7,194 nt of DNA from contig DFBZ01000027.1 in the NCBI GenBank assembly GCA_002366835.1, positions 1 to 7,194 on the forward strand. The letters run 5' to 3'. Within the stretch, counting starts at the first letter, position 1. The number at the start of each line of letters is the position of its first letter. Under the pieces are notes generated by a model, which saw only the letters and a list, made by a program, of their open reading frames with translations, had not been told where the DNA came from and did not search any database. The translations under genes were made by a program, and so were the position numbers. The DNA comes from Gammaproteobacteria bacterium UBA3067. GTDB lineage: Bacteria; Pseudomonadota; Gammaproteobacteria; Pseudomonadales; UBA3067. Positions 1 to 6,832 of this stretch are shown here, in pieces.

Positions 1-51
1 AATAAACTAACAAATGACGTTATCGGCTATATGATGGAGTTTTACTTCGTT

Positions 52-83
52 AACCGCGGTTGGGTACGACTGCATGGATGCAG
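52..83. repeat. Two small dyads and a partial REP-like segment beside the inverted repeat
   Basis: Positions 52-61 are the 10-bp perfect palindrome AACCGCGGTT. Positions 70-83 are CTGCATGGATGCAG, two 6-bp arms around GG. Between and overlapping them, 58-66 (GGTTGGGTA) repeats exactly the head of the REP arm at 91-99, 33 bases away. This may be a decayed extra REP copy or a mosaic intergenic repeat. Function is unknown; the short dyads could occur by chance. Confidence 0.45.
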
Positions 84-86
84 CCA

Positions 87-190
87 CGTAGGTTGGGTAG
101 AGCGTAGCGAAACCCAACACCTTACAGCATAGCAAAAGCGGTGCTGACGGGTGGGTTTGTTGGGTTTCGCTACGCTCTACCCAACCTACG
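87..190. repeat. Perfect 33-bp inverted repeat, REPIN/BIME-like REP doublet
   Basis: Positions 87-119 and 158-190 are exact reverse complements over 33 bases, separated by 38 bases. The pairing stops at both ends (86/191 and 120/157 do not match). Each arm starts just inside its outer end with GTAG (88-91 on plus; 186-189 on minus) and contains its own 7-bp stem, GTTGGGT with ACCCAAC, around a 13-base loop. A GTAG head followed by an imperfect hairpin is the hallmark of REP elements mobilised by REP-associated tyrosine transposases (RAYTs), and two in opposite orientation form a REPIN. In RNA the whole unit could fold into one very stable hairpin 36 bases after the NRPS stop codon, so it may protect the 3' end of the message. 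No U-run follows, so it is not a classical terminator. No RAYT gene is in the window. Confidence 0.85.
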
Positions 191-226
191 GGATATTTTA
201 GGCTGTTGCGGGCTCAGAGATTTGCG

Positions 227-3200
227 TTATATTTCTTCCAATAACTGCTCTAAAACGCCTTCATCCATATCCGCCATTTCTGCCTCTAGCACCGCTATCG
301 CTAAAGCTTCAACTGTTGGCTTTTCAAAAAGTTTTGCCAAGGATACTTCTACTTCGTAACGCTCGCGAATGCGGGAAACAATTTGCGTCGCCAAAAGTGA
401 ATGGCCACCTAATTCAAAAAAGTTATCCAATACCCCTACCGTATCCAGTTTAAGAAAATCACACCAAAGCTGGGCAATAAAAACTTCACTGGCATTTCTC
501 GGTGCCACAAAGACATTTTGTTTTATCCGATCTGCCTGCCATAAGGGCAGAGCTTTTCTATCTACTTTACCATTCGGGCTAAGAGGTAATTCGGCCAATT
601 TAATGATCGCGCTCGGCAGCATGTAATCCGGTAGCTTATTGGCCAGCAACTTTTTAATAAAGGCGCTTTCAACGTCTTCATCACTGGAGATATAAGCGAC
701 AAGGTGTTGCTCGCTATTATGGGTGGCCATCACCACGACGCTTTCTTTGATAAACGCTAATGAATCTAGCTGGTTTTCAATCTCACCCAGTTCAATACGC
801 AGGCCACGTAGTTTTACCTGAAAATCCATACGCCCCAGGTAGTCGATATTCCCATCGGGAAGAAAACGAACTTTATCACCGGTTTTATACAGCTTTTTAT
901 CCCGCTCCTTTGCAAAGGGTGAATCAATGAAACGTTCCGCAGTTAGTGCGGCTTGCCCTAAATAACCTTTCGCCAGCCCTGCTCCGCCAATATACAACTC
1001 TCCGGGTACACCCGTGGCAACGGGCTGATGAGATTCATTGAGTATATAAAGCTGGGTGTTGGCGATGGGTTTGCCAATAGGTATACGGGAGTGGGCATGC
1101 TCTTTTTTACATTCCCATGCACTTACATCAATGGAAGCCTCGGTTGGCCCGTAAAGATTAATCAAACGGCTATTGGGCAAAGAAGAAAAAAACTGCCGGC
1201 TATGCTCTGCTTTTAATGCTTCGCCACTACAAAACACCGTTTGCAGTGAGCAACAGGCCGAAGCATTGTCATTTAATAAAAACAAAGCCAGCATGGAAGG
1301 CACAAAATGCAGGGTAGTCACTTGCTGTTGCTGAATAAGCTGGCAAAGATAATCGGGGTCTTTATGCCCGTCGGGTTTGGCTATAACAAGTTTTGCACCG
1401 GTAAACAACGGCCAGAAAAATTCCCACACCGACACATCAAAGCTATAGGGGGTTTTCTGCAGCACCACATCGTTATCAGTCAATGGATAGGCGTCTTGCA
1501 TCCATAACAAACGATTGATCACCCCTCCATGGGGCACGGCAACGCCCTTGGGTTTGCCGGTTGAACCAGAGGTATAAATCACATAAGCCAGATCGTCGGC
1601 TGAATTAATTATCGTCGGATTTGTTTCTGGCTGATCATTTATGTTTTCTTGAACATCTGTATAAATAATTTTATGTTTTGCTTCGAGTGCAGGAAGACCG
1701 GCATCATTATCGGTGATCAGAACAAGTGCGTCGGCATCATCCAGCATGTCTTGCAGACGTTCTTGTGGCGAGCTGGTATCTAGTGGTAGGTAAGCAGCAC
1801 CTGACTTTAATATGGCATAAAGACAAATCACCAACTCCACAGAGCGCTGCATACAAACCGCAACTGGCTGATTTCTGCCTGCGCCTGAGGCAATCAGAAA
1901 ATTCGCTAGCTGGTTAGCTTGTCGGTTTAATTCAGCATAAGAAAGCACCTGTTGTTCAAAACAAAGAGCCGGAGCATCAGGCGTTTGCTTAACCTGTTGT
2001 TCAAAAAGTTCATGCAGCGCTTCTGTTTTGCGGTATTCTTTTTCTGACGTATTCCATTCAATAATTTGTTGTTGATATTCCTGCTGGCTGAGAAAATTTA
2101 TCTCGCTTAACGCACAGTCTGGATTCTCCAATAGGCTATCTAGCATATTTTCAAAGTGCCGAGAAAATCGCTCGATACTTTTTCTGGAAAACAAATCGGT
2201 ATTGTAATCATACCGAGCCAACAAACCATCCGGCGTTTCTGTTATGGCCAAAGAAATTTCAAATTGGGAGGCGGTATTTTTTTGTGGCAGCTGTTCTACC
2301 TCTAGCCCCTGCAGCGTGAGGTTATTTTGCAAATCACTTTTTTGAAAACTAAACAGGGTTTGAAAAACGGGCGAGCGACTTAAATCGCGCGGCAAATTCA
2401 AGGCTTCGACAATACGTTCAAAAGGAATATCCTGATACTCGAACGCATCTAAAATGCTGTGATGTTCTGTTTTAAGGGCATCCCGGTAACTCCTATTTTC
2501 ACTAATAGTCGACCGTAAGGGCAAAGTATTAATGAAAAAACCAATCAGGGCTTCCGTTTCCTGAACAGGACGTTGTGCGAGCGGTGTGCCAACACAAATA
2601 TCTGCCTGAGCGCTGTAGCGGCTTAATAATATTTTATACGCACAAATTAATACTACAAAAGGGGTCAAACCTTCTTGTTTAGAAAACTGTTGTATTTTTT
2701 TGGCCAGTGGCTCTGGAATTTTTGCATTGAGTGCGGCGCCGGTGTAAGTCTGCTGCGAAGGCCGTGGATAATCCGTTGTTAATTCTAGTGCCTCCACCCC
2801 TGCCAAATGCTCCTTCCAGTAGGCTAGCGGTTTTTGTATCCTTTCTTCTTGCAAGCACTTCTTTTGCCACATTGCATAATCGGCATACTGTATGGCTAAT
2901 TCAGGCAGTGGTGTGAATAGGCCTTCACCGTGAGCAAGGTATTGATTATAAAAATAGCTCAACTCCTGACTGATAATTTCCACCGACCAGCCATCGGCGA
3001 TGATATGGTGAAGGGTAATAAATAATACAAAATGATCATCGGCACGTTTTAATAAGCGCGTACGAATCAATCGTGTCCGGTGGGCATCAATACCCTCTTC
3101 CAAATCAAATGCCCGTGAGGTTTCTTGCTGTTGTAGTAGAGCAATGGTTTCAAGTTGTTTTTGCTCCGGCTCAAGGCTTACATCTTCAATGGTAAAAACC

Positions 3201-6200
3201 CAAGGGTAGGCGGGTGTAATACATTGAACGACTTCTTCTCCAGCACTGGAAAAAGTTGTGCGTAGTATTTCATGCCGTTTGATAATCTGGCTAAAAGCAA
3301 AGCCAAGTGCCTTTAGATGAAGCTCTCCGCTTAAATTAAATGCCGAGGAAATATTATAGGCGCTGGCGCTGTTATATTTACTGGCGCCGGATTCTAAACG
3401 ATCAAGCACCCAAAGCCGTTCTTGTGAAAAGCTTAATGCTAAAGGTTCATCGCGTGAAACCGGCAGTAAGGCTGGAAGGTCATTTGCTGTGCTTATTGTT
3501 TCGCCATCAATAATTTCTGCCAGCTCAGCAATACTGGGGTTATCAAAAATAAACCGTAATGGCAGACTTTCATTAAACTCTTCTCGCATGCGTGCCATGA
3601 CTTTGGTAGCAAGCAGAGAATGCCCCCCAATCTGGAAAAAATTATGTGCTACGCCAAACTGCGCATCGCCCAATACGGATTTCCATATTTCAAAAATATC
3701 TTTTTCTGTTTTTGTAGAGGGTGCTTCGACGTGAAGCGCTTGCTCGCCCTCTTCAATATACGGGCTAACAAGAAGCAGCTTCGCATCATCTATTTTACCA
3801 TTTGCAGTAAGGGGGATAGCCTCAATGACACAATAATCGGCCGGAAGCATATAATCCGGCAGGGTCTTTTTAAGCGATCGAGTCAGCGCATTTTTATCGA
3901 ATGAAGTCTTGTGGTCTGCGCTCATTACCAAATAGGCGCTAAGACTCTCCTTTCCCTTATGCGTTTTATTCAGCCGAACGAGTGATTCTTTTATTCCAGG
4001 CAGTTTATTGAGTGCGTTTTCAATTTCACCCAGTTCAACCCGAAAGCCCCGCACCTGCACCTGTTGGTCGATACGGCCACAGTATGCGATCTCTCCATTC
4101 GGCAGCCATCTGGCCAGATCACCGCTGCGATATAGCTTCCCCTCGGCATAGGGGTTTTTGAGAAATTTTTCTTCGTTTAGTGCTTCATTATTGAGGTATC
4201 CCTTTGCGACACCCATGCCACCAATATAAAGTTCCCCCATAACACCCACTGGCACAACCTGTTGTGTTTTATCCAATATATAAACGTGGGCATTATTAAT
4301 AGGCCGACCAATAGATGGCAGGCCGCCGTGATCATTTTCTGACTTTATTTCCCCGGCAGTGGCCACCACGGAACATTCTGTCGGCCCGTAGGCATTAATT
4401 AATTTAAAGCTGCGCTGCTGAGGCGGAAATTGATTTAATTTGTCACCTCCAGTAAACAGAGTTTTCAGCGACCAATTTTGCGGCAGGGGTTCAGCAAATA
4501 CGGCTTCCGCTAGAGGGGTGGGCAAAAACAGGTGGGTAATTTCGTTTTCCGCAATCCAGCCGACCATTTCTTTTGCGCTAATCCGCGCATCTTCCGGCGC
4601 TATCATCAAACTTGCGCCAGCGCAAAGTGTTGCCCATATTTCCCAGGCAGCGGCATCAAAGGCTGCACCCGCCACCTGCCCCATTCTGACAACAGTTTCT
4701 TGTTGAAAGTATTTTTCGATATGCCAGCTTACCAGGTTGCAAATGCCTACTTCTGGCACCACCACACCTTTTGGCAAGCCCGTGGAACCGGAGGTATAAA
4801 TAATGTAAACCGGCGCTTGGGGCTCGTAGGGGCGCACATCAAGCAAGGCGGAATAACTGACAACATGACGCCAGTCACTGTCCATACGAACAATATTCGG
4901 TAATATTGATTGGCTATTTTTGTGGTCTGCAATGACTTTTTCTTGGCTTAAAACAAAACGCGGCTCAGCATCTTCCACGATATGTTTTAATCGCGCATCT
5001 GGTGTGCTGACATCAATGGGTAGATAGGTTCCACCCGCTTTCACCACCGCCAGCATAGCAACAACCAGTTCGTAACCACGCGCACAAAAAATTGCCACCA
5101 CGTCTTTTTCTTGCAGGCCATTGGCCAGCAGGTAATTCGCTAGTTTATTTGCGCGCTGCTGCAAATCACCGTAGGTAAAACACTGGCCATTTTCTTCAAT
5201 AGCCGTGGCGTTGTGATGTTGCGCAACCTGACGCTCAAATAAATCGACCAAACCCAGTGGAACGATTGGCACGTGCTGGCCGCTCCACTGCTTAATCAGG
5301 ACTTGTTTTTCCTGTTCATCCAGCAGCGATATTTCATCGATGGCTTTATGCGGGTTTTCCAGCACATCATCCAGGATATGGCTCAGGTGCTTCGCAAAAG
5401 CAGCAATGGTGCTGGAATTGAATAAATGACGATTATATTCAAACTCACCGCTCAAGCTCGACTCATCTTCAAAAAAGGTAAGCGTTACATCAAACTTTGT
5501 CTGCTCATTTTCCAGCGCTGAAAATGTTGTTTCCAAGCCATCTAATGGCAACGATAATTTTTTACTGCGATGCTCCAGAGAAAACATGGTTTGAAAAATT
5601 GGCGAATGACTAAGATCCCGTGCTAAACCCAGGTGTTCCAATAGTTGTTCAAAAGGTAACTCCTGGTATTGTTCCGCTTTAAGGCGGGTGGCATTGATTT
5701 TTTCGAGTGACTGGAGAAAACTTGGCGAGGCGCTTAAATCACTCCGTATTGGCAAGCTATTTATAAAAAAACCAATCAGGTGCTCCAATGCGCTTGACTG
5801 ACGAAAGCTGCTGGGCACGCCGACACAAATATCATCCTGCCCGGTACTTCGATAAAGTAATACCTTGTATGCCGCTAATAATGTCGTAAAAACCGTTACG
5901 CCGCTTTTCTGGCTAAACTGTTTTAATTTTTTTGTTGTTTCCGCATTTAATTGAAATTCAAAACGACCGGCTTGGGATGGCTGGTGTGCCGCTCTTGGGT
6001 AATCAATAGGCAACTCGAGTACCGAACAATTCGCCAGTTGTTTTTGCCAATAATCAAGCTGGCTCTGTAAATATTGCCCCTGTATTTTTTCACATTGCCA
6101 CGCAGCGTAATCAACATATTGAATCTCTAGAGGAAATAAATCTTCACCCCCTGCATTCTCTTCCACCATCTGATGATGATAGTAATAAGCAAGCTCGCGG

Positions 6201-6832
6201 GTAAAAACCCCCAATGACCAAGCATCGGAAATAATATGGTGCATAGCAATGGCTAGCACCCAGTGGTCGCTTTCTAATTGGTAAAGCTGCGTTCGAATTA
6301 AGCTGTCGCTTTGCAGATCAAAATATTTTGCCTTAAAATCATTGAGCTGTTGAGGCAATTGCACGGCAGTGATCTTTTGAGGGCTTAGTAGCCACGGCTC
6401 AGTTTTTCGTATTTTTATTTCAGCTTGTCCAGCCCGTGAAATAAAGTTAATGCGTAACTGTTCCTGCCTTTCTATAACGAGGGTAAATGCTTGCTCAAGC
6501 GCCGCAATATTTAGCGCCCCTTTGATATCAAAGGCACCCGCCATATTATAGGCAGCATCGTGCTGCAGCTGGTCAATAAACCAAAGTCGCTGTTGCGAAA
6601 AAGAAAGGGGTAGTACTGATTGACGATCAAGAATCGGGATATCGGCGAGCTGCTCAGGCGCCTTATTTGCCTGTTTTAAAAAAGCGATAATTTCCGGCTT
6701 GTGGGTTTTTATTTCCACAAGCCAGTCTTGCATTACGGCACCCTTTGGCGCATTTACTTTTAATTTATCATCTTCGAGATAGAGCTGAATATCATGGGCC
6801 TGAAGTTGAGCAATCAGCTCTATCACTGTCAT
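227..6832 (-). CDS. Two-module NRPS: docking-C-A(Leu-like)-PCP-C-A(Ser)-PCP, no thioesterase
   Basis: This cytoplasmic assembly-line enzyme of 2201 residues should add two amino acids to a peptide received from the upstream subunit. Approximate domains: TubC-type docking 1-56; C1 72-515 (HHIISDA, 198-204); A1 527-1020; PCP1 1038-1108 (Ser1072); C2 1120-1595 (HHIIADG, 1275-1281); A2 1605-2096; PCP2 2106-2182 (Ser2145); acidic tail 2183-2201. Both A domains have intact core motifs: A3 YTSGSTG at 679 and 1753, A5 YGPTE at 815 and 1894, A7 SGDLARW and TGDKVRF, A8 VELGEIE and IELGEIE, and A10 NGKID and NGKVD. Pocket residues predict a leucine-like residue, then serine. The ATG start is supported by CAGGAG eight bases upstream, by the ATGA overlap with the preceding gene, and by the docking domain starting directly at it. 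There is no E, methylation, Cy, TE or reductase domain. The frame is intact, with no stop or frameshift. The main oddity is Ala in place of Gly in the C1 catalytic motif. The final product is unknown. Confidence 0.97.
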   Translation of the reverse strand: MTVIELIAQLQAHDIQLYLEDDKLKVNAPKGAVMQDWLVEIKTHKPEIIAFLKQANKAPEQLADIPILDRQSVLPLSFSQQRLWFIDQLQHDAAYNMAGAFDIKGALNIAALEQAFTLVIERQEQLRINFISRAGQAEIKIRKTEPWLLSPQKITAVQLPQQLNDFKAKYFDLQSDSLIRTQLYQLESDHWVLAIAMHHIISDAWSLGVFTRELAYYYHHQMVEENAGGEDLFPLEIQYVDYAAWQCEKIQGQYLQSQLDYWQKQLANCSVLELPIDYPRAAHQPSQAGRFEFQLNAETTKKLKQFSQKSGVTVFTTLLAAYKVLLYRSTGQDDICVGVPSSFRQSSALEHLIGFFINSLPIRSDLSASPSFLQSLEKINATRLKAEQYQELPFEQLLEHLGLARDLSHSPIFQTMFSLEHRSKKLSLPLDGLETTFSALENEQTKFDVTLTFFEDESSLSGEFEYNRHLFNSSTIAAFAKHLSHILDDVLENPHKAIDEISLLDEQEKQVLIKQWSGQHVPIVPLGLVDLFERQVAQHHNATAIEENGQCFTYGDLQQRANKLANYLLANGLQEKDVVAIFCARGYELVVAMLAVVKAGGTYLPIDVSTPDARLKHIVEDAEPRFVLSQEKVIADHKNSQSILPNIVRMDSDWRHVVSYSALLDVRPYEPQAPVYIIYTSGSTGLPKGVVVPEVGICNLVSWHIEKYFQQETVVRMGQVAGAAFDAAAWEIWATLCAGASLMIAPEDARISAKEMVGWIAENEITHLFLPTPLAEAVFAEPLPQNWSLKTLFTGGDKLNQFPPQQRSFKLINAYGPTECSVVATAGEIKSENDHGGLPSIGRPINNAHVYILDKTQQVVPVGVMGELYIGGMGVAKGYLNNEALNEEKFLKNPYAEGKLYRSGDLARWLPNGEIAYCGRIDQQVQVRGFRVELGEIENALNKLPGIKESLVRLNKTHKGKESLSAYLVMSADHKTSFDKNALTRSLKKTLPDYMLPADYCVIEAIPLTANGKIDDAKLLLVSPYIEEGEQALHVEAPSTKTEKDIFEIWKSVLGDAQFGVAHNFFQIGGHSLLATKVMARMREEFNESLPLRFIFDNPSIAELAEIIDGETISTANDLPALLPVSRDEPLALSFSQERLWVLDRLESGASKYNSASAYNISSAFNLSGELHLKALGFAFSQIIKRHEILRTTFSSAGEEVVQCITPAYPWVFTIEDVSLEPEQKQLETIALLQQQETSRAFDLEEGIDAHRTRLIRTRLLKRADDHFVLFITLHHIIADGWSVEIISQELSYFYNQYLAHGEGLFTPLPELAIQYADYAMWQKKCLQEERIQKPLAYWKEHLAGVEALELTTDYPRPSQQTYTGAALNAKIPEPLAKKIQQFSKQEGLTPFVVLICAYKILLSRYSAQADICVGTPLAQRPVQETEALIGFFINTLPLRSTISENRSYRDALKTEHHSILDAFEYQDIPFERIVEALNLPRDLSRSPVFQTLFSFQKSDLQNNLTLQGLEVEQLPQKNTASQFEISLAITETPDGLLARYDYNTDLFSRKSIERFSRHFENMLDSLLENPDCALSEINFLSQQEYQQQIIEWNTSEKEYRKTEALHELFEQQVKQTPDAPALCFEQQVLSYAELNRQANQLANFLIASGAGRNQPVAVCMQRSVELVICLYAILKSGAAYLPLDTSSPQERLQDMLDDADALVLITDNDAGLPALEAKHKIIYTDVQENINDQPETNPTIINSADDLAYVIYTSGSTGKPKGVAVPHGGVINRLLWMQDAYPLTDNDVVLQKTPYSFDVSVWEFFWPLFTGAKLVIAKPDGHKDPDYLCQLIQQQQVTTLHFVPSMLALFLLNDNASACCSLQTVFCSGEALKAEHSRQFFSSLPNSRLINLYGPTEASIDVSAWECKKEHAHSRIPIGKPIANTQLYILNESHQPVATGVPGELYIGGAGLAKGYLGQAALTAERFIDSPFAKERDKKLYKTGDKVRFLPDGNIDYLGRMDFQVKLRGLRIELGEIENQLDSLAFIKESVVVMATHNSEQHLVAYISSDEDVESAFIKKLLANKLPDYMLPSAIIKLAELPLSPNGKVDRKALPLWQADRIKQNVFVAPRNASEVFIAQLWCDFLKLDTVGVLDNFFELGGHSLLATQIVSRIRERYEVEVSLAKLFEKPTVEALAIAVLEAEMADMDEGVLEQLLEEI
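230..286 (-). other. Acidic C-terminal tail, possible donor docking helix (residues ~2183-2201)
   Basis: After PCP2 the protein ends with EAEMADMDEGVLEQLLEEI, a short, strongly acidic, probably helical tail. NRPS and hybrid subunits that pass their chain to another protein often end this way, while terminal subunits usually end in a TE or reductase domain. It differs in character from the EFEI-type tail of the upstream subunit, so the two junctions are unlikely to share a docking specificity. The assignment as a docking element is inferred from position and composition. Confidence 0.5.
287..517 (-). other. Peptidyl carrier protein PCP2 (residues ~2106-2182)
   Basis: This is the last carrier domain of the protein, core LDNFFELGGHSLLATQI, with the phosphopantetheine serine at residue 2145 (codon 400-398). 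It should hold the finished X-Leu(?)-Ser portion of the chain. No catalytic release domain follows in the same protein. Confidence 0.95.
545..2020 (-). other. Adenylation domain A2 (residues ~1605-2096), serine-specific
   Basis: This domain activates serine and loads PCP2. Core motifs: LSYAELN, SGAAYLPLD, YTSGSTGKPKG (1753), YGPTE (1894), LYKTGDKVRF (1981), RIELGEIE (2012) and NGKVDRKAL (2087). Pocket residues aligned by hand to GrsA are D1799 V1800 W1803 H1842 F1867 S1869 L1893 I1901 D1902 K2089, code DVWHFSLIDK. This differs by one conservative position from the EntF serine code DVWHFSLVDK and by one from DVWHLSLIDK, both established serine signatures. Serine is a confident prediction. Confidence 0.95.
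2048..3475 (-). other. Condensation domain C2 (residues ~1120-1595), canonical LCL type
   Basis: This domain joins the chain on PCP1 to serine on PCP2. All motifs are canonical: LSFSQERLWVLDRL (C1), RHEILRTTF (C2), HHIIADGWS (C3; catalytic His1276), YADYAMWQ (C4), IGFFINTLPLRS (C5), YQDIPFERIVE (C6) and RDLSRSPVFQTLF (C7). An L-to-L condensation domain is inferred from the pattern and from the absence of an E domain upstream. Against this, the departures seen in C1 stand out. Confidence 0.93.
3509..3721 (-). other. Peptidyl carrier protein PCP1 (residues ~1038-1108)
   Basis: This four-helix carrier has the core NFFQIGGHSLLATK. The phosphopantetheine-accepting serine is residue 1072 (codon at 3619-3617). 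The usual Glu/Asp and Leu of FFELGG are Gln and Ile here, a mild variation next to the invariant GGHS. The GGHS form is the one normally found ahead of a condensation domain rather than an epimerisation domain, in agreement with the C2 domain that follows. Confidence 0.93.
3773..5254 (-). other. Adenylation domain A1 (residues ~527-1020), predicted leucine-like substrate
   Basis: This domain activates an amino acid with ATP and loads PCP1. Core motifs are present from A1/A2 (VVAMLAVVKAGGTYLPID) through A3 (YTSGSTGLPKG, 679-689), A5 (YGPTE, 815), A7 (YRSGDLARW, 901), A8 (RVELGEIE, 931) and A10 (NGKID, 1011). Aligned by hand to the GrsA Phe domain, the pocket residues are D726 A727 W730 F769 F793 G795 A814 V822 V823 K1013, code DAWFFGAVVK. 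This matches a published leucine code, DAWFLGNVVK, at eight of ten positions, so leucine or another branched hydrophobic residue is the best guess. The two mismatches (299 L to F, 322 N to A) leave room for isoleucine, valine or a larger side chain. A10 continues NGKIDDAKL, lacking the usual Arg after NGKxD. Confidence 0.9.
5288..6619 (-). other. Condensation domain C1 (residues ~72-515), LCL-like with altered HHxxxDG motif
   Basis: This domain should form the peptide bond between the upstream aminoacyl or peptidyl PCP and the residue on PCP1. Visible motifs are SFSQQRLWFI (C1), RQEQLRINF where RHExLRTxF is usual (C2), MHHIISDAWS (C3; catalytic second His is residue 199), YVDYAAWQ (C4), IGFFINSLPIRS (C5), ELPFEQLLE (C6) and RDLSHSPIFQTMF (C7). 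The upstream PCP has no epimerase and the N-terminal part has no extra HHxxxxGD motif, so an ordinary L-to-L condensation domain is favoured over a dual or D-accepting one. The C3 glycine is alanine (residue 204, codon GCT) and the C2 histidine is glutamine (residue 123). Activity is still likely but not proven by sequence. Confidence 0.9.
6665..6832 (-). other. TubC-type N-terminal docking domain (residues ~1-56)
   Basis: The first 56 residues (start MTVIELIAQL, then a DIQLYLEDDKLKV segment and WLVEIKTHKPEIIAFLKQ) match the pattern of the TubC N-terminal docking domain: a helix, a beta hairpin with a hydrophobic-charged 'L..DDKLKV' strand, then two helices ending in 'KPEIIAFLK'. In characterised cases this fold binds a short acidic C-terminal peptide of the partner subunit as an added beta strand, fixing the order of proteins in the line. 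Its expected partner is the EDRQEFEI tail of the gene immediately upstream. Recognition is from sequence pattern; no structure was computed. Confidence 0.85.

Larger units (their letters stand above)
1..226. other. Non-coding region downstream of the NRPS operon segment
   Basis: This stretch lies after the NRPS stop (TAA, 229-227) and holds the inverted repeat and the small dyads. On the minus strand no NRPS continuation, start codon with a good ribosome binding site or thioesterase is seen. On the plus strand a frame is open from the edge to a TAG at 130-132, but most of it runs through repeat sequence. No T-rich terminator was found. Confidence 0.7.

Noticed and set aside
1..132. Plus-strand frame open from the window edge to TAG at 130-132, possibly the end of a convergent gene.
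   Set aside because: Only 43 codons are visible, about a third of it is translation of the REP-like arm, and there is no recognisable domain. A convergent gene ending here cannot be excluded without sequence to the left.
87..190. The inverted repeat as a rho-independent terminator.
   Set aside because: The stem is much longer than usual and no T-run follows on the minus strand, where the next bases read GTGGCTGCAT; an RNA-stabilising or mobile-repeat role fits better.
87..190. The inverted repeat as terminal repeats of an insertion sequence, or as a short CRISPR-like array.
   Set aside because: Only 38 bases separate the arms, too few for a transposase, no flanking target duplication was seen, and there are only two inverted copies rather than spaced direct repeats.
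141..359. Plus-strand 72-codon open frame overlapping the repeat and the 3' end of the NRPS.
   Set aside because: It begins inside the inverted repeat and runs antisense through the PCP2 coding region; the translation is low-complexity Ser-rich sequence typical of an antisense shadow.
4440..4903. Overlapping plus-strand open frames of 88 and 123 codons antisense to the A1 domain.
   Set aside because: They lie wholly within the NRPS reading frame, have no domain resemblance and overlap one another; the minus-strand frame has complete A-domain motifs here.
2534..5780. Possible recent module duplication, since C1/C2 and A1/A2 share short identical DNA patches such as AAAAAACCAATCAGG near 2535 and 5768.
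   Set aside because: The patches are about 15 bases and fall on conserved motifs such as IGFF; flanking DNA is divergent and the two A domains have different specificity codes.
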